DNA of 5,373 nucleotides from Coxiellaceae bacterium (GTDB lineage Bacteria > Pseudomonadota > Gammaproteobacteria > Coxiellales > Coxiellaceae). Below are positions 4,955-5,373 of this stretch, one piece after another (the stretch's first letter is position 1; each line of letters opens with the position of its first letter). The position numbers and the translations under genes were made by a program. The notes under the pieces are model-generated. The model was not told where the DNA came from. It did not search any database and saw nothing but the letters and a program-made list of their open reading frames with translations. The stretch is taken from assembly GCA_014238325.1 (NCBI GenBank), contig JABABH010000117.1:1-5373 (forward strand). The letters are read 5' to 3'.

Positions 4955-5329
4955 TCATGCATACTCCATATCAAATACATTTTGAATCCAGTGAATGTCC
5001 TTATTTGGCTTCACCTCAACGATATCGAATCGGGCATCCACTTTTTCGAATAAATGATGTACAGTTAAGTAATAACGAGCAGTTTTGATGAGCCTTTGCT
5101 GTTTATAGCGATCGACTGTCTCAACAGGGCAACCCAATCTGCTATGCTGACGATACCGAACCTCCACAAAAACCACCGTGCGATCATGAGACATAATTAA
5201 ATCAATTTCACCCGTCTGATAAGAAAAATTTTTAGCCAGACCGATTAAACCGTGGCGCCTTAAATATCGATAAGCCCGACACTCCATCAAAAAGCCAAGG
5301 CGCTGCGTTTTGCTGAACATAGCTATCAT
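4955..5329 (-). CDS. yraN: YraN family protein (UPF0102), PD-(D/E)XK nuclease-like fold
   Basis: A conserved small protein with a predicted restriction-endonuclease-like fold and no settled function. The 124 residues show the family pattern: GFLMECRAYRYLRRHGL (12-28), GEIDLIM (40-46), VVFVEVRYR (52-60), G-x-P-x-E-x-V-x3-K-x2-R (66-79) and RFDIVEV (100-106). The core residues Glu16, Asp43 and Glu56 are present. The ExK motif reads EVR, as in E. coli YraN. The start at 5329 and an ATG at 5320 (MFSKTQRLG) are both possible and neither has a clear Shine-Dalgarno. It heads the minus-strand block, 126 bases before gmhA. In E. coli lpoA lies just upstream; here the 44 remaining bases look intergenic, though the end of a gene cannot be excluded. 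Confidence 0.93.
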   Translation of the reverse strand: MIAMFSKTQRLGFLMECRAYRYLRRHGLIGLAKNFSYQTGEIDLIMSHDRTVVFVEVRYRQHSRLGCPVETVDRYKQQRLIKTARYYLTVHHLFEKVDARFDIVEVKPNKDIHWIQNVFDMEYA

Positions 5330-5355
5330 CGTATATCAAAACACTTAGCTTACCC

Positions 5356-5372
5356 TATACCGTATAATATAC
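5356..5372. promoter_or_regulatory. AT-rich palindromic stretch upstream of yraN at the window edge
   Basis: GTATA-A-TATAC (5362-5372) is an 11-base inverted repeat, and CTATAC just before it adds a second TATAC/GTATA pairing. The stretch contains TATAAT on the plus strand (5363-5368) and TATATT on the minus strand (5371-5366). It could hold -10 boxes for yraN and for a divergent gene beyond the edge (rsmI is divergent at this point in relatives). No -35 box is visible on the plus strand, and the minus-strand -35 would be off the window. Confidence 0.25.
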
Positions 5373-5373
5373 C

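Noticed and set aside
4648..5088. Three plus-strand open frames across gmhA, the spacer and yraN
   Set aside because: They lie mainly opposite gmhA and yraN codons or the stem-loop spacer, have no recognisable motifs and overlap each other.

Overview
The window looks like chromosomal core sequence from a gammaproteobacterium of moderate to low GC. The protein sequences (ribosomal proteins L13 and S9, SspA, SspB, GmhA, DolP, YraN) align by eye with the Escherichia coli and Pseudomonas aeruginosa proteins. The gene order rplM-rpsI-sspA-sspB, facing a convergent yraN-gmhA-dolP block, is the arrangement known from Pseudomonas and related gammaproteobacteria. An Rpn-type nuclease tail at the left edge is a kind of gene common in Legionellales and other host-associated bacteria, but the sequence alone does not fix the genus.

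Layout, left to right. Positions 2-445 (+) hold the 3' end of an Rpn/PD-(D/E)XK transposase-like gene that enters from outside the window and carries a short in-frame tandem repeat. After a 165-base spacer with small hairpins and a likely sigma70 promoter comes a tight plus-strand series: rplM, rpsI (GTG start), sspA and sspB (ATGA overlap). A promoter-like site inside the end of sspB precedes a site-2-type M50 membrane metalloprotease gene with a TTG start. Positions 3288-3352 are the convergent junction. From there to the right edge all genes are on the minus strand, in transcription order: yraN, gmhA, a small predicted lipoprotein, dolP.

Functionally, the plus-strand block makes two ribosomal proteins and the stringent starvation proteins, that is, an RNA polymerase-associated regulator and a ClpXP adaptor. 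The M50 protein is an inner-membrane protease of unknown substrate. The minus-strand block concerns the cell envelope: a SIS-domain isomerase for heptose (LPS inner core) synthesis, an outer-membrane BON-domain lipoprotein (DolP) and a tiny lipoprotein beside it. YraN is a conserved protein with a nuclease-like fold.

Most of the window is ordinary. The parts worth a second look are: (1) the 84-residue lipoprotein, which shares its N-terminal layout and a VGG-x3-HDK motif with the adjacent DolP but has no BON domain, ending instead in a Ser/Thr/His-rich tail; (2) an isolated 15-bp stem-loop between yraN and gmhA, abutting a promoter-like sequence; (3) full retention of GmhA metal/catalytic residues in the gene occupying the E. 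coli diaA position; (4) absence of petABC between rpsI and sspA. I saw no RNA genes, CRISPR array, insertion sequence ends or complete mobile element, and no convincing new system.
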